Assembly: GCF_000568255.1 (NCBI RefSeq)
Contig: NZ_KK037166.1
Location: forward strand, 1,446,363-1,490,318
Direction: 5' to 3'
Length of the DNA stretch: 43,956 bases
DNA from: Kutzneria sp. 744
GTDB taxonomy: Bacteria; Actinomycetota; Actinomycetes; Mycobacteriales; Pseudonocardiaceae
Shown: positions 1 through 7,986 of the stretch, one piece after another
Layout of the letters: every line of letters begins with the position of its first letter
How positions within the stretch are numbered: position 1 is the first letter of the stretch
Notes under the pieces: generated by a model
Seen by the model: only the letters and a program-made list of their open reading frames with translations
What the model was told of the DNA's origin: nothing
The model's database searches: none
Position numbers and translations under genes: made by a program

Positions 1-810
1 CGAGGGTCCGAACACGAAGCCGGCCCCGAAGACGTCGCCGGCGCCGGTGGGGTCCAGCGCGGCCATGTTCAGGCCGCCGACGTCCACGGTGACGCCGTTG
101 GCGGAATCGACGGCGAAGGCCCCGTTGCCGCCACGGGTGACGACGACCACCGGCACGACCTCGGCCAGCTTCACGGCGGCCCGCTCGGGGGTGTCCTCGC
201 GGGTGTAGCTCATGGCCTCGACGGAGTTGGGCAGGAACACGTCGTAGCCGTCGAGCTTGCGCAGCATGGACGGCGCCCACTGCTCGGTCGGGTCCCAGCC
301 GACGTCGGCGAACAGCAGCGCACCCTGCTCCTTCACGGCGCGGATCCACCGCTCTTCCTGCAGGTCGACGTGCACATAGGCGGCACGGGTGCGCGGCGGC
401 GGGCTGAGCAGCTCGTCCGGCCCGACCGGCGACGGGTGGCCGTGGGTGACCATGCTGCGGTCCCGGTCCACGGCCATCGACACGGTCAGCGGCGAGTGCC
501 AGCCGTAGAACCGCCGACTGCACGACAGGTCGACGTTCTCCTGGTTGGCCAGCACCTCCCAGCAGAAGTCGCCGTAGAGGTCCTCGCCGAACGCGGCGGC
601 CAGCGCGGTGCTGAGCTGGAGCCGGCTCAGCGCGACGGCCAGGTTGGCGATGCCGCCCGGGCTGGAGCCCAGCCCGGTCGACCACACCTCCGTGCCGGCC
701 GAGGGCTGGTGCGCGAGCCCGGTGAAGATGATGTCCAGGAACACCGTGCCGGACAGCAGCACGTCGAACGCGGGACTCTGGTGTTCTGACGCCGTTGCCA
801 CCTGGGTCAC
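1..810 (-). CDS. PfkB-family carbohydrate kinase (3' end outside window)
   Basis: Read on the minus strand, 270 codons run from a GTG at 810 to the window edge. The C-terminal part visible here carries the PfkB signature DPTGAGDVFGAGF, whose Asp is the catalytic base of ribokinase-like sugar and nucleoside kinases. The N-terminal half contains a GGIANLAVALSRL stretch, the usual substrate-side glycine motif. Family members phosphorylate a sugar or nucleoside hydroxyl with ATP in the cytoplasm; the substrate cannot be read from this sequence. The start is the first in-frame GTG after an in-frame-free stretch, with only a weak AAGG before it, so it may be off by some codons. The last 30 or so residues are missing at the window edge. 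Confidence 0.85.
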   Translation of the reverse strand, partial: MTQVATASEHQSPAFDVLLSGTVFLDIIFTGLAHQPSAGTEVWSTGLGSSPGGIANLAVALSRLQLSTALAAAFGEDLYGDFCWEVLANQENVDLSCSRRFYGWHSPLTVSMAVDRDRSMVTHGHPSPVGPDELLSPPPRTRAAYVHVDLQEERWIRAVKEQGALLFADVGWDPTEQWAPSMLRKLDGYDVFLPNSVEAMSYTREDTPERAAVKLAEVVPVVVVTRGGNGAFAVDSANGVTVDVGGLNMAALDPTGAGDVFGAGFVFGPS

Positions 811-869
811 CTTAGGACGCCGACGCCGCGACGACCAAGATCAACGGCGCCCGGCCGGGTGACAGCTGC

Positions 870-2102
870 TCACTTGGCCAGGCAGAACTGGTGGACGTCG
901 AGGTAACCGGCGCGGAATCCGGCCTCGGAGTAGGCCAGGTAGAACTCCCACATCCGCCGGAACGTCTCGTCGAAGCCCAGCGCGGCGACCTCCTGCCAGC
1001 GACCGAGGAACCGACGCCGCCACGTCCGCAGGGTCAGCGCGTAGTCCTGGCCGAACGCCCGGTCCTGCACCACCCGCAGCCCGGTGTGCTGGGCGACGGC
1101 GTCCTCGATGGCCTCCACCGACGGGATCAGCCCGCCGGGGAACACGTACTTGTGCATCCACGTGTAGGCGTTGGCGGTGGCCAGCATCCGGTCGTGCGGC
1201 ATGGTGATGGCCTGCAACCCGATCCGCCCGCCGGGCCGCACCAGCCGGTCCAGGGTGGCGAAGTACGTGGGCCAGTACCCCTTCCCCACCGCTTCGATCA
1301 TCTCCACGCTGACCACGGCGTCGTAACTGCCGTGTGCCTCACGGTAGTCGCGCAGCATCACCTGCACGCGGTCGGCGACACCGGCGGCCTGGATCCGCTG
1401 CTCGGCCATGGCCTTCTGCTCGGCCGACAGCGTCAGGGTCGTCACGCGGGCGCCCCGCTGCGCGGCCCGGATGGCCAGCGCGCCCCAGCCGGTGCCGATC
1501 TCCAGCACGTGCGTGTCCGGGCCGACGCCGGCGAAGTCCAGCACGCCGTCGATCTTGCGGAGCTGGGCGTCCATCAGATCCTGCTCTGGGTCGGCGAACC
1601 AGGCCGAGGAGTACGTCATGGTCTCGTCGAGGAAGACCGAGAACAGGTCGTTGGACAGGTCGTAGTGCCGGTGGATGTTCTCCCGCGCGCCGGCCAGGTC
1701 GTTGTCCTCGACGGACGGTTGGGTGCGCTCGGCGATCCGCCGCAGCGCCTGCAACGGCCGCGGCACGAGGGTCGCCATGCGGGCGGCGAACGGCGTCAGC
1801 ACGTCGGCGACCTCGGGGCTGGACCAGTCCCCCACCATGTACGCCTCGCCGAAGCCGATCTTGGCGTCGGCGCCGAGGCGCTGGAAGAAGTGGCCCGGCC
1901 GGTGCAGCCGCATCACCGGCGCGTCCGGGCCGCCGGCCCCGAGCACGCGGCCGTCGGGGAACTCCACGCGCACCGGGATCGTGCGGACGGCGTGGTGGAA
2001 CAGCCGTTCCGCCGCCACGGCACGCAGCGGCGAGCGGGGTACGGTGGCCAGCCCGGGCCAGATCCCCTTGCTGGGCAACGGAACTGCACGGGTCTTGGTC
2101 AT
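870..2102 (-). CDS. Cyclopropane-fatty-acyl-phospholipid synthase-like SAM methyltransferase
   Basis: A 410-residue protein. The start ATG at 2102 overlaps the stop of the upstream DUF1365 gene in an ATGA, so translation is probably coupled; a longer in-frame reading upstream is only the shadow of that gene. About 120 N-terminal residues precede the family signature HYDLSNDLFSVFLDE and TYSSAWF, followed by SAM motif I VLEIGTGWGALAIRAA. The CFA/mycolic-acid methyltransferase family adds a one-carbon unit from SAM to the double bond of a phospholipid acyl chain at the membrane. The FAD amine oxidase, DUF1365 and CFA synthase order resembles the mycobacterial Rv0449c-Rv0448c-Rv0447c (ufaA1) set. 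The product could be a cyclopropane, a 10-methyl or another modified fatty acid; sequence alone does not decide. Confidence 0.9.
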   Translation of the reverse strand: MTKTRAVPLPSKGIWPGLATVPRSPLRAVAAERLFHHAVRTIPVRVEFPDGRVLGAGGPDAPVMRLHRPGHFFQRLGADAKIGFGEAYMVGDWSSPEVADVLTPFAARMATLVPRPLQALRRIAERTQPSVEDNDLAGARENIHRHYDLSNDLFSVFLDETMTYSSAWFADPEQDLMDAQLRKIDGVLDFAGVGPDTHVLEIGTGWGALAIRAAQRGARVTTLTLSAEQKAMAEQRIQAAGVADRVQVMLRDYREAHGSYDAVVSVEMIEAVGKGYWPTYFATLDRLVRPGGRIGLQAITMPHDRMLATANAYTWMHKYVFPGGLIPSVEAIEDAVAQHTGLRVVQDRAFGQDYALTLRTWRRRFLGRWQEVAALGFDETFRRMWEFYLAYSEAGFRAGYLDVHQFCLAK

Positions 2103-2812
2103 TGCGCGGTCTCCTCGTGCGGGGTGCGGGGGACGATCGGGATGCGGCGCAGCCACAGGCCGATGCCATGCGTGCGGATGAGCGCGGACACCCGGTGCGT
2201 GGTCAGCGGCCGGGTGATCAGCAGCTTGACCAACGCGAGCGGGGTCGCCGGGCGGCGGTGGCCGCGCAGCGTGGCGGTGAGCGGGGTCTTGCCGTGCTGG
2301 CGCAGCGCGATGGTGACGGACAACGTCGGCCCGGGCTCGCCGAACCGCATCAGGTACTCGCCGCCCAGGTCGAGGAACGGCGAGACGTAGAACTCCTTGT
2401 CGGTGCGGGCCCGGCCGGCCTCGTCGGGGAACAGCAGGTAGTGGTGCCGTTCCCCGTACGTGTTGTGCACCTCGGCGATCACGCAGGCCAGGGATTCCTC
2501 GCGGTAGCACCAGAACACGGTCAGCGGGTTGAAGACGTGCCCGAGCGAGCGGGCGTTGGCCAGCATGAGGATCCGGTCGCACTCCAGGCCGTTCGACGCC
2601 AGGTAGGCGTCGAGGTTCTGACGGATGGTGCGGGACGGAATCCCCAGGTGGTCACGGGATTCGAAGCGCGCGAACGGCCGTAGCCACCGGGGCAATGACG
2701 GCAACGCGTCGAGGTCGACGAGCCACAGGAACACCCGATGCTTGAAGGCGTAGTCGATGCGTTCCCGCCGCGCATGCGCGACCTCCACGTCGTACAGCGC
2801 GGGCGCTACCAC
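2099..2812 (-). CDS. DUF1365 domain protein
   Basis: A 237-residue protein beginning at GTG 2812 (VAPALYDVEVAHARRERI). The start lies only a few bases before the stop of the FAD gene, and the end overlaps the CFA synthase start by ATGA. DUF1365 hallmarks are the N-terminal HARRxxxxYAFKHRVFLWLVDLDALP segment, the central GHVFNPLTVFWCYR and the later KEFYVSPFLDLGGEY. DUF1365 genes almost always sit beside a FAD amine oxidase and a CFA-synthase homologue. They are thought to help in fatty-acid modification, but the biochemical role is not established. The longer ORF starting at 2854 would overlap the previous gene by about 50 bases and is less likely. Confidence 0.9.
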   Translation of the reverse strand: MVAPALYDVEVAHARRERIDYAFKHRVFLWLVDLDALPSLPRWLRPFARFESRDHLGIPSRTIRQNLDAYLASNGLECDRILMLANARSLGHVFNPLTVFWCYREESLACVIAEVHNTYGERHHYLLFPDEAGRARTDKEFYVSPFLDLGGEYLMRFGEPGPTLSVTIALRQHGKTPLTATLRGHRRPATPLALVKLLITRPLTTHRVSALIRTHGIGLWLRRIPIVPRTPHEETAQ

Positions 2813-4070
2813 GTGACGCCCAGGGATTCGGCGGCCCGCACGCCGGAGGCACAACCGTCCTCATGGAACCCCCAGCCGTGGTAGGCACCCGCGTACGCCA
2901 CGGTTCCGTCGTTCAGCGACGGCAACCGGCGCTGGGCGGTCAGCGCGGCCGGCGTGTAGATCGGGTGCTCGTACACCATCCTGGCGATCACCGCGTCGGG
3001 CGCGACCCGGCCCGTGGCGTTCAACGTGACGACATAGCCGACGGGAGTGCCCAGGCGCTGCAACCGGTTCATGTCGTAGCTGACGAGAACCGGGCCGCCG
3101 CCGTCGTGACAGCTGGTCTTGAGGTAGTTCCACGACGCCCGCGCCCTCGACGAGACCGGCAGCACGGAAGGGTCGCTGTGCAGCCAGGTCTCGTTGCGGG
3201 AGTACTCGAACGCCCCGAGCACGTCGCGTTCCGCCGCGGTCGGATTGGCCAGCAGGCGAAGCGCCTGATCCGGATGGGTGGCCACGACGACCTTGTCGAA
3301 CTCGTGGGTCTGGTCGGCGTCGTCCCTGATCGCCATGCCGCCGGCCGTCCGGCTCACCGCGCGGATCGGCGTCGAGATCTCCACCGCCGACAGGCCTTTC
3401 GCCGCCCGCTCCACGTACCGCCGCGACCCGCCGACCACGGTTTTCCACTGCGGCGAACCGCCGACGGACAGCATGCCGTGGTTGGCCAGGAAGGTGAACA
3501 GGTACCGCGCCGGGTAGCTCAGCGACGACGCCTCGCCCGACGACCACACCGCCGCCACCATCGGCACCATGAAGTGCTGCATGAAGTACGTCGAATAGCC
3601 GCCGACGGCCAGAAACGCGCCCAGCGTGACGTCACCGGCCCGCTCGTCGTCCATCACCCGCCGCGCGTGCCGGTGGAACCGCTTGACCTCGGCCAACATC
3701 CGCAGGTAGCGCCCGCGAACGACGTTGGCGCGCTGGGCGAACAGCCCCGGCAGCCGCCGCGCCCCCGCGTATTCGAGGCCGCAGCCGTCGCAGCGCACGC
3801 TCATGGACATCTCCGAGTCCTGCGTGGGCACGCCGAGCTCCTGGAACAGCCGCAGCAGATTCGGGTACGTGCGCTCGTTGTGCACGATGAATCCGCTGTC
3901 CACGGCGGTGTAGCCGCCGCCCTGCGTCGGCAGGTCGTGCGTGTGGGGCGTGGCCGCCCAGGCGCGCGTCGGACTCGAACAGCGACACATCGTACCGGCG
4001 TTGCAGCAGGTAGGCGGCGGTCAGCCCGGACACCCCCCGACCCGATGACGGCGAGCTTGTCCCTGCTCAT
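2806..4070 (-). CDS. FAD-dependent amine oxidase-like protein, two apparent +1 frameshifts
   Basis: Homology can be followed through three frames: MSRDKLAVIGSG from ATG 4070, then SGLTAAYLLQRRYDVSLFE, then HTHDLPTQGGGYTAVDSGF to the stop at 2806. Dropping one base from the C run at 4033-4038 and one from the G run at 3945-3948 gives a continuous 420-residue protein with the Rossmann FAD motif GSGVSGLTAAYLLQ, VDSGFIVHNERTYPNLLRLF and the C-terminal GAYHGWGFHEDG. This is the NAD(P)/FAD oxidoreductase family found next to DUF1365 and CFA synthases. It is the second gene of the operon and ends just past the DUF1365 start. Either these are homopolymer sequencing errors or the gene is a recent pseudogene; the clean remainder favours error. 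Confidence 0.8.
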
Positions 4071-4766
4071 CCGGCGGCCCCTTCCAGGGCTCAGCGGCAC
4101 CCGTAGGCCCCGCGGCGACGGCTCACGCACAGCGTTCGCGATCCACCCGGGCATCGGTTCGTAATCCAGGCGACCAAGGACAAAACTTCGCACCAATCTC
4201 GTCCACTCACGCGCGCGCCGCAGCATCGCGTGCCCGTCGCCGTGCACCTCGAAACGGCAGACGTCGTCGGTGACGGCCTTGGCCCGGACCGCGTAGTCGT
4301 AGGACAGGCGCGGGTCGGTCCAGCGCTCGCGGTCGCCGTGGGCGATCAGCAGGGACTTGCCGGCCAGCTGCGCGACCGGCTCCCCCGGCTCGGTCCACGG
4401 CGCCAGCGCGCACACGCCCAGCACGCTCCGGTCGTCCGCGGCGTGCAGCGCGGCGCGGCCGCCCATGGAGTGCCCGACCAGGACCACCGGTAGCTCACCG
4501 TGCCGCCGCCGCAGGTCGTCCAGCGCCCAGCGGGTGTCCTTGACCGGGTCTTGGTCGTTCCAGCCGCGATAGCGGTAGCTGAGCTGGGCCACGAGCAGGC
4601 CGGGTTGCCCGGCCAGGTCCCTCGCGAACGGCACCATCCGCAGATAGGTGAGGTTCGCCCTGGTCGCCGGCTCGTGGCTGCGGGCGCGGCCGCCGTGCAG
4701 GAGCAGCGCCACCCCGGTGGGCCTGCGGCCTCGTTCCCGCAGCACGGGTGCGACTGAGCTGGACAT
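4071..4766 (-). CDS. Alpha/beta-fold hydrolase
   Basis: Begins at ATG 4766 (MSSSVAPVLRERGRRP) with GGAG four bases upstream. It has the oxyanion segment LLLHGGRARSHEP, the nucleophile elbow GHSMGGRAAL, an acid candidate in HGDRERWTD and the His in HGDGHAML, so the Ser-Asp-His triad is complete. As written, its frame meets no stop before the ATG of the FAD oxidoreductase at 4070 and would continue in frame into it. Removing one base from the C run at 4108-4111 would create a stop at 4091-4093, leaving a normal-length protein and an RBS (GGAAGGGG) for the next gene. I therefore see separate genes rather than a fusion. The substrate is unknown; its place at the head of the lipid operon suggests an ester or thioester. 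Confidence 0.8.
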
Positions 4767-4929
4767 GTCACTCCGTTCGCACGCGACGATCATCCGGTTC
4801 ACGGTGACTTTCCGTACACACGCGTCGCCGAATGTTCTGGCACTGTGGAGAAGGTGTCCAGGGGGTGAATCGGGGGCCAACAGCCGGTGCGGCATCCTTG
4901 ATCAACATCAGTGAGCACGAGGAGCGGGC

Positions 4930-5517
4930 GTGAACTACGAGATCTTCGGCATCGTCAACGGCTTGGCCGGCACGTTCGGCCCGCTCGACCTGCTGATGGT
5001 CTTCGCCGCCAAGTACCTGATCTTCCTGCTGTTCGCCGCCGGGGCCGTGGCCACGTTCCTGCGCGCCAGGCAGGACGGGTGGTGGCCGGTCGGGGCGTGG
5101 CGGATCGGGCAGGTCGGCGCCACGCTGGCCATCGGGCTCACGCTCTCGGTCACCGTGCGTATGTTCCATCTGTCGCTGCGGCCGTTCCAGACCCACCAGG
5201 TGCACATGCTGATCACGCACGAGCCCGGGGTGTCGCTGCCCAGCGACCATGCCACGGCGTCGTTCGCGCTGGCCATCTCGGTGTGGTTCTTCGTCTCGGC
5301 CAAGTGGGGGCCGTACCTCATGGGCGTGGCCGCGCTGGTCGCGATCTCCCGCGTGTTCGTCGGCGTGCACTACCCGGCCGACATCACTGCCGGCGCGCTG
5401 CTGTCCACCCTGGCCGGCCTGGCCGTGTGGGGCGCGACGCTGCTCTGGCAGGACCGGTTCATCGCCCGGTTCACGCCGGAGCCGGCCGCTGAGCGGGAAC
5501 TCCAGCACAGCGCGTGA
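4930..5517 (+). CDS. PAP2-family phosphatase (undecaprenyl-diphosphatase-like)
   Basis: A 195-residue multi-pass membrane protein starting at GTG 4930 with GGAG five bases upstream. The three phosphatidic-acid-phosphatase motifs are in order: K...RPF around residue 78 (SLRPFQ), PSDHATASF near residue 98 and SRVFVGVHYPAD near residue 137. The last provides the catalytic His and the stabilising Asp. Five or so hydrophobic segments surround them. Members of this size dephosphorylate undecaprenyl pyrophosphate or other lipid pyrophosphates on the outer face of the membrane (BcrC type). It is transcribed away from the lipid operon with a 160-bp gap. A role in bacitracin tolerance is possible but only inferred. 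Confidence 0.88.
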   Translation: MNYEIFGIVNGLAGTFGPLDLLMVFAAKYLIFLLFAAGAVATFLRARQDGWWPVGAWRIGQVGATLAIGLTLSVTVRMFHLSLRPFQTHQVHMLITHEPGVSLPSDHATASFALAISVWFFVSAKWGPYLMGVAALVAISRVFVGVHYPADITAGALLSTLAGLAVWGATLLWQDRFIARFTPEPAAERELQHSA

Positions 5518-5624
5518 TCCGCGCCCTGGCCGGTGGGGCCCCAGGCTGATCACGGGCGGGCGGAAAAGAACTCCCTCGTCCGCTCACGGCCGGGTACGGT
5601 GACGCCCGCCCGATCAGGAGAACC

Positions 5625-6215
5625 ATGTCCCAGTCGCCGCTTTCCGATGCGGAACCACTGCCCTGCCCGTTGCCGACCGGACCGGTCGCCACCCTGTTCC
5701 TGATGGTCGGGCTGCCCGCCGCCGGGAAGACCACCCGAGCCGAGGAGCTCGCGACGGCGCGCCGGGCGCTGCGGCTGACCCCGGATCACTGGATGATTCC
5801 GCTGTACGGGGACTCGATGGCCGACGGCAAACGCTGGGTGGTCGAAGGACGGCTCATCTCGGTCGCCCTTCAGACGCTGCGGCTGGGGGTCGACGTTGTG
5901 CTCGACTTCGGGCTCTGGGGCCGGGACGAACGGTCGGCGCTGCGGTGGCTGGCCGAGGCGGCCGGGGCGGCGTGCCAGGTGGTCTACCTGCCGGTGGACA
6001 AGGACGTCCAACTGGCCCGCATCGCGCACCGACAGGAAACGACGCCACAGCGGACATTCCCGATGAGCGAAGCCGAAGTGGACGGTTGGCGGCGGCAGTT
6101 TCAGACGCCTGACGCCGGCGAACTCGACGGCGGGGAGATCCCCGGGCCACCGGCCGGCTGGCCGGACTGGGCGGCGTGGGCGGAGGACCACTGGCCCACC
6201 TGCACCGACACCTGA
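5625..6215 (+). CDS. P-loop ATPase/kinase, AAA_33 type
   Basis: A 196-residue soluble protein. The Walker A motif GLPAAGKTT lies near residue 30. It is followed by DHWMIPLYGD, then VVLDFGLWGRDERSALR (Walker B-like strand with Asp) and the basic lid segment LARIAHRQ. This layout is that of the zeta-toxin/chloramphenicol-phosphotransferase-like small kinases widespread in actinomycetes, usually annotated only as ATP-binding proteins. The RBS AGGAG stands directly before the ATG and a TACGGT -10-like box lies at 5594-5599. The substrate is unknown. No antitoxin-like neighbour is present, so a toxin role is not supported. Confidence 0.85.
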   Translation: MSQSPLSDAEPLPCPLPTGPVATLFLMVGLPAAGKTTRAEELATARRALRLTPDHWMIPLYGDSMADGKRWVVEGRLISVALQTLRLGVDVVLDFGLWGRDERSALRWLAEAAGAACQVVYLPVDKDVQLARIAHRQETTPQRTFPMSEAEVDGWRRQFQTPDAGELDGGEIPGPPAGWPDWAAWAEDHWPTCTDT

Positions 6216-6282
6216 GCTCGGTCGAGGAAGTGATCCGTGCCACAGGTTGATCCATTCGGCTCCTGCCCGGGGCCGCTGGCGG

Positions 6283-6288
6283 TAGTAC
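6283..6288 (+). promoter_or_regulatory. -10 box for leaderless DUF4333 message
   Basis: TAGTAC ends seven bases before the ATG at 6296, which would place the transcription start at the start codon. No Shine-Dalgarno sequence is seen in between. Confidence 0.45.
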
Positions 6289-6295
6289 TGCGCGC

Positions 6296-6628
6296 ATGGC
6301 TGAACAGCGCAGCTTCGCGCGTCTCGCAGTGGCCTTCTCGGCGATCGTCGTGGCCGTCTGCGCGGTCGTGTTGACGGTCAAGGTCATGAGCACGGACACG
6401 GTCACGGTGAAGCCGGTGCGGGTGCTGGATCCGGCGGCGGTGGAGAAGCAGGTGGCGAACACGGTCGGCGAGACGAAGAACGGGCCGCCGCGGGTGTACT
6501 GCCCGGTGTCGGTGGTGGTCGAGGTGGGCGCCAAGTTCGAGTGCCGGGCCTGGGGCAACACCAACCCGGAGACCTACGAGGTCAAGATCCTCGACGATCA
6601 GGGTGAGCTGTCCATCGAGAAGCAGTGA
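6296..6628 (+). CDS. DUF4333 domain membrane-anchored protein
   Basis: A 110-residue protein with one N-terminal membrane segment (about residues 9-29, VAFSAIVVAVCAVVLTVKV) and a small exported domain. The conserved DUF4333 features are KQVANTVGE and the cysteine pair in RVYCPVSVVVEVGAKFEC, expected to form a disulfide outside the membrane. Actinobacterial DUF4333 proteins have no established function. The ATG is seven bases after a TAGTAC box, suggesting a leaderless message. The gene ends just before the next start, so the pair may be co-expressed in part. Confidence 0.85.
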   Translation: MAEQRSFARLAVAFSAIVVAVCAVVLTVKVMSTDTVTVKPVRVLDPAAVEKQVANTVGETKNGPPRVYCPVSVVVEVGAKFECRAWGNTNPETYEVKILDDQGELSIEKQ

Positions 6629-6640
6629 TCGGGCGGACGC

Positions 6641-6646
6641 TAGAGT
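6641..6646 (+). promoter_or_regulatory. -10 box for leaderless epoxide-hydrolase-like gene
   Basis: TAGAGT ends seven bases before the GTG at 6654. This spacing is repeated at many starts in the window and supports choosing that GTG over the in-frame ATG at 6603. Confidence 0.5.
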
Positions 6647-6653
6647 CGACCGT

Positions 6654-7493
6654 GTGATCGAGAAAACGCGCATCTCCACGCCGGCCGGCACGTTCGACGC
6701 GCTGGCCAGCGGGGACGAGGACGGCCGCGAGGTGCTGCTGCTGCACGGGTTTCCGGAGTCCTCGCTGGAATGGGAGCAGCAGCTGCGGGTGCTCGGGGGC
6801 GGCGGCTGCCGCGCGGTCGCCCCGGACCAGCGCGGCTACTCCCCCGGGGTGCGCCCGGAGCACGTCAGCGACTACCGCCTGGAGGAGCTGGTCGGGGACG
6901 TGGCGGCGATCGCGGACGAGCTGGGCTGGCAGCGGTTCGACCTGGTGGGCCACGACTGGGGCGCGATCGTGGCGTGGGCGGCCGCGGCGGCGATGCCGGA
7001 GCGCGTGCGGACGCTGACGGCGGTGTCGGTGCCGCATCCGGCGGCCTTCGAGCACGCCCGGGCCACCGACGAGGACCAGCACGAGCGGTCCCGCTACATC
7101 GGCACGTTCCGGGCGGCCGGGTCGGCGGAGAAGACGCTGCTGGCCGACGAGGCCGACAAGCTGCGCCGCATCTACGACTGGAAGGTCCCCGAGGACCACA
7201 TCGAGCACTACCTGGACCGCTTCACGCAGCCGGGCGCGCTGACGGCGGCGCTGAACTGGTATCGGGCGATGGACCTGGGCGCCGAGGTCGGGCCGGTGGA
7301 GGTGCCGACGCTGATGGTGTGGAGCACCGAGGACAACGCCGTCGGCTCGGCCGGCGTGCTGGCCACCGAGAAGCACGTCACCGGCCCCTACCGCCTGGAG
7401 ATCGTGGAGGACGTCTCGCACTGGATCCCGGAGGAGGCGGCCGAGGAGCTGTGCCGGCTGCTCATCGAGCATCTGCTGGCACACCGGAGCTGA
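6654..7493 (+). CDS. Alpha/beta hydrolase, epoxide-hydrolase-like
   Basis: A 279-residue protein from GTG 6654 (VIEKTRISTPAGTFDAL). It has HGFPES (oxyanion) near residue 31 and VGHDWGA with Asp101 as nucleophile, instead of the Ser of esterases. Other elements are the acid region MVWSTEDNAVG and the base His in VSHWIPEEA. An Asp nucleophile with HGFPES is typical of epoxide hydrolases and fluoroacetate/haloalkane dehalogenase relatives. Two lid tyrosines for epoxide activation may include the one in RIYDWK and the one in NWYRAMD. The 3' end overlaps the convergent GNAT gene by 32 bases. The natural substrate is unknown. Confidence 0.88.
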   Translation: MIEKTRISTPAGTFDALASGDEDGREVLLLHGFPESSLEWEQQLRVLGGGGCRAVAPDQRGYSPGVRPEHVSDYRLEELVGDVAAIADELGWQRFDLVGHDWGAIVAWAAAAAMPERVRTLTAVSVPHPAAFEHARATDEDQHERSRYIGTFRAAGSAEKTLLADEADKLRRIYDWKVPEDHIEHYLDRFTQPGALTAALNWYRAMDLGAEVGPVEVPTLMVWSTEDNAVGSAGVLATEKHVTGPYRLEIVEDVSHWIPEEAAEELCRLLIEHLLAHRS

Positions 7494-7941
7494 GCACGCG
7501 CTCATAGCAGAGCGAGGTCTCGCTGCCGATGTAGTCGCCGTAGGCCGGGATCGGGACGTAGCCCTCGCGTTCGTAGAAGCGGATCGCGTCGGGCTGGCCG
7601 GTGCCGGTCTCCAGCCTCACGGTGGTCCAGCCGCGGTCGACGGCCGCCTGCTCCAGGGCGCGGAGCACGGCCGTCGCCACGCCGGTGCCGCGAGCCGACT
7701 TCTCCACGAACATGCGCTTGACCTCGGCGGACGTGTCGTCGAGTTGACGCAGGGCGCCGCAGCCCAGGGGCGTGCCGGCGTCGTCGAAGGCGATCAGGAA
7801 GACCGCCACGTCGTCGGCGCTGGGGTGCACGCCGGGTTCGGTGTCCTCGCCGTCGTAGCGGGCCAGTATCTCTACACGCTGCTGTTCCCGCAGGTAGACG
7901 CCATGCGGGTCGTCCCAGGGGCGGGCTTCGATCGTCGTCAC
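7462..7941 (-). CDS. GNAT-family N-acetyltransferase
   Basis: A 159-residue protein from GTG 7941. The acetyl-CoA binding motif A is readable as VKRMFVEKSARGTGVATAVL (RGTGVA pyrophosphate loop), followed by motif B with the typical RLETGTGQPDAIRFYEREGY. GNAT enzymes transfer acetyl from acetyl-CoA to an amine; the substrate is not predictable. The start codon directly abuts the palindrome at 7942-7970, which also serves the divergent TetR gene. A TAACAT box inside the palindrome is seven bases from the GTG, so the regulator would control this gene as well as its own. Confidence 0.9.
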   Translation of the reverse strand: MTTIEARPWDDPHGVYLREQQRVEILARYDGEDTEPGVHPSADDVAVFLIAFDDAGTPLGCGALRQLDDTSAEVKRMFVEKSARGTGVATAVLRALEQAAVDRGWTTVRLETGTGQPDAIRFYEREGYVPIPAYGDYIGSETSLCYERVLSSGVPADAR

Positions 7942-7970
7942 GGAACAGATGTTACGGTAACGTCTGTTCC
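7942..7970. promoter_or_regulatory. 29-bp palindromic operator shared by GNAT and TetR genes
   Basis: Outer arms GGAACAGA and TCTGTTCC and inner arms GTTAC and GTAAC are symmetrical, with only the centre and one pair of positions mismatched. It fills the gap between the divergent starts and contains -10-like boxes on both strands (TAACAT minus, TAACGT plus). Binding by the adjacent TetR protein is inferred. Confidence 0.75.
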
Positions 7971-7986
7971 GAACGGAAGGGCGGCC

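Noticed and set aside
2103-2582. Extending the CFA-synthase-like gene upstream in frame
   Set aside because: That stretch is the out-of-frame shadow of DUF1365; the ATGA overlap marks the real start.
3801-4895. Natural fusion of the alpha/beta hydrolase with the FAD oxidoreductase
   Set aside because: They are in frame only as written, and the oxidoreductase frame breaks a few codons later. An RBS and ATG precede the oxidoreductase, and one homopolymer base restores a stop.
5625-6215. Zeta-type toxin of a toxin-antitoxin pair
   Set aside because: The P-loop resembles that group, but there is no small partner gene on either side.
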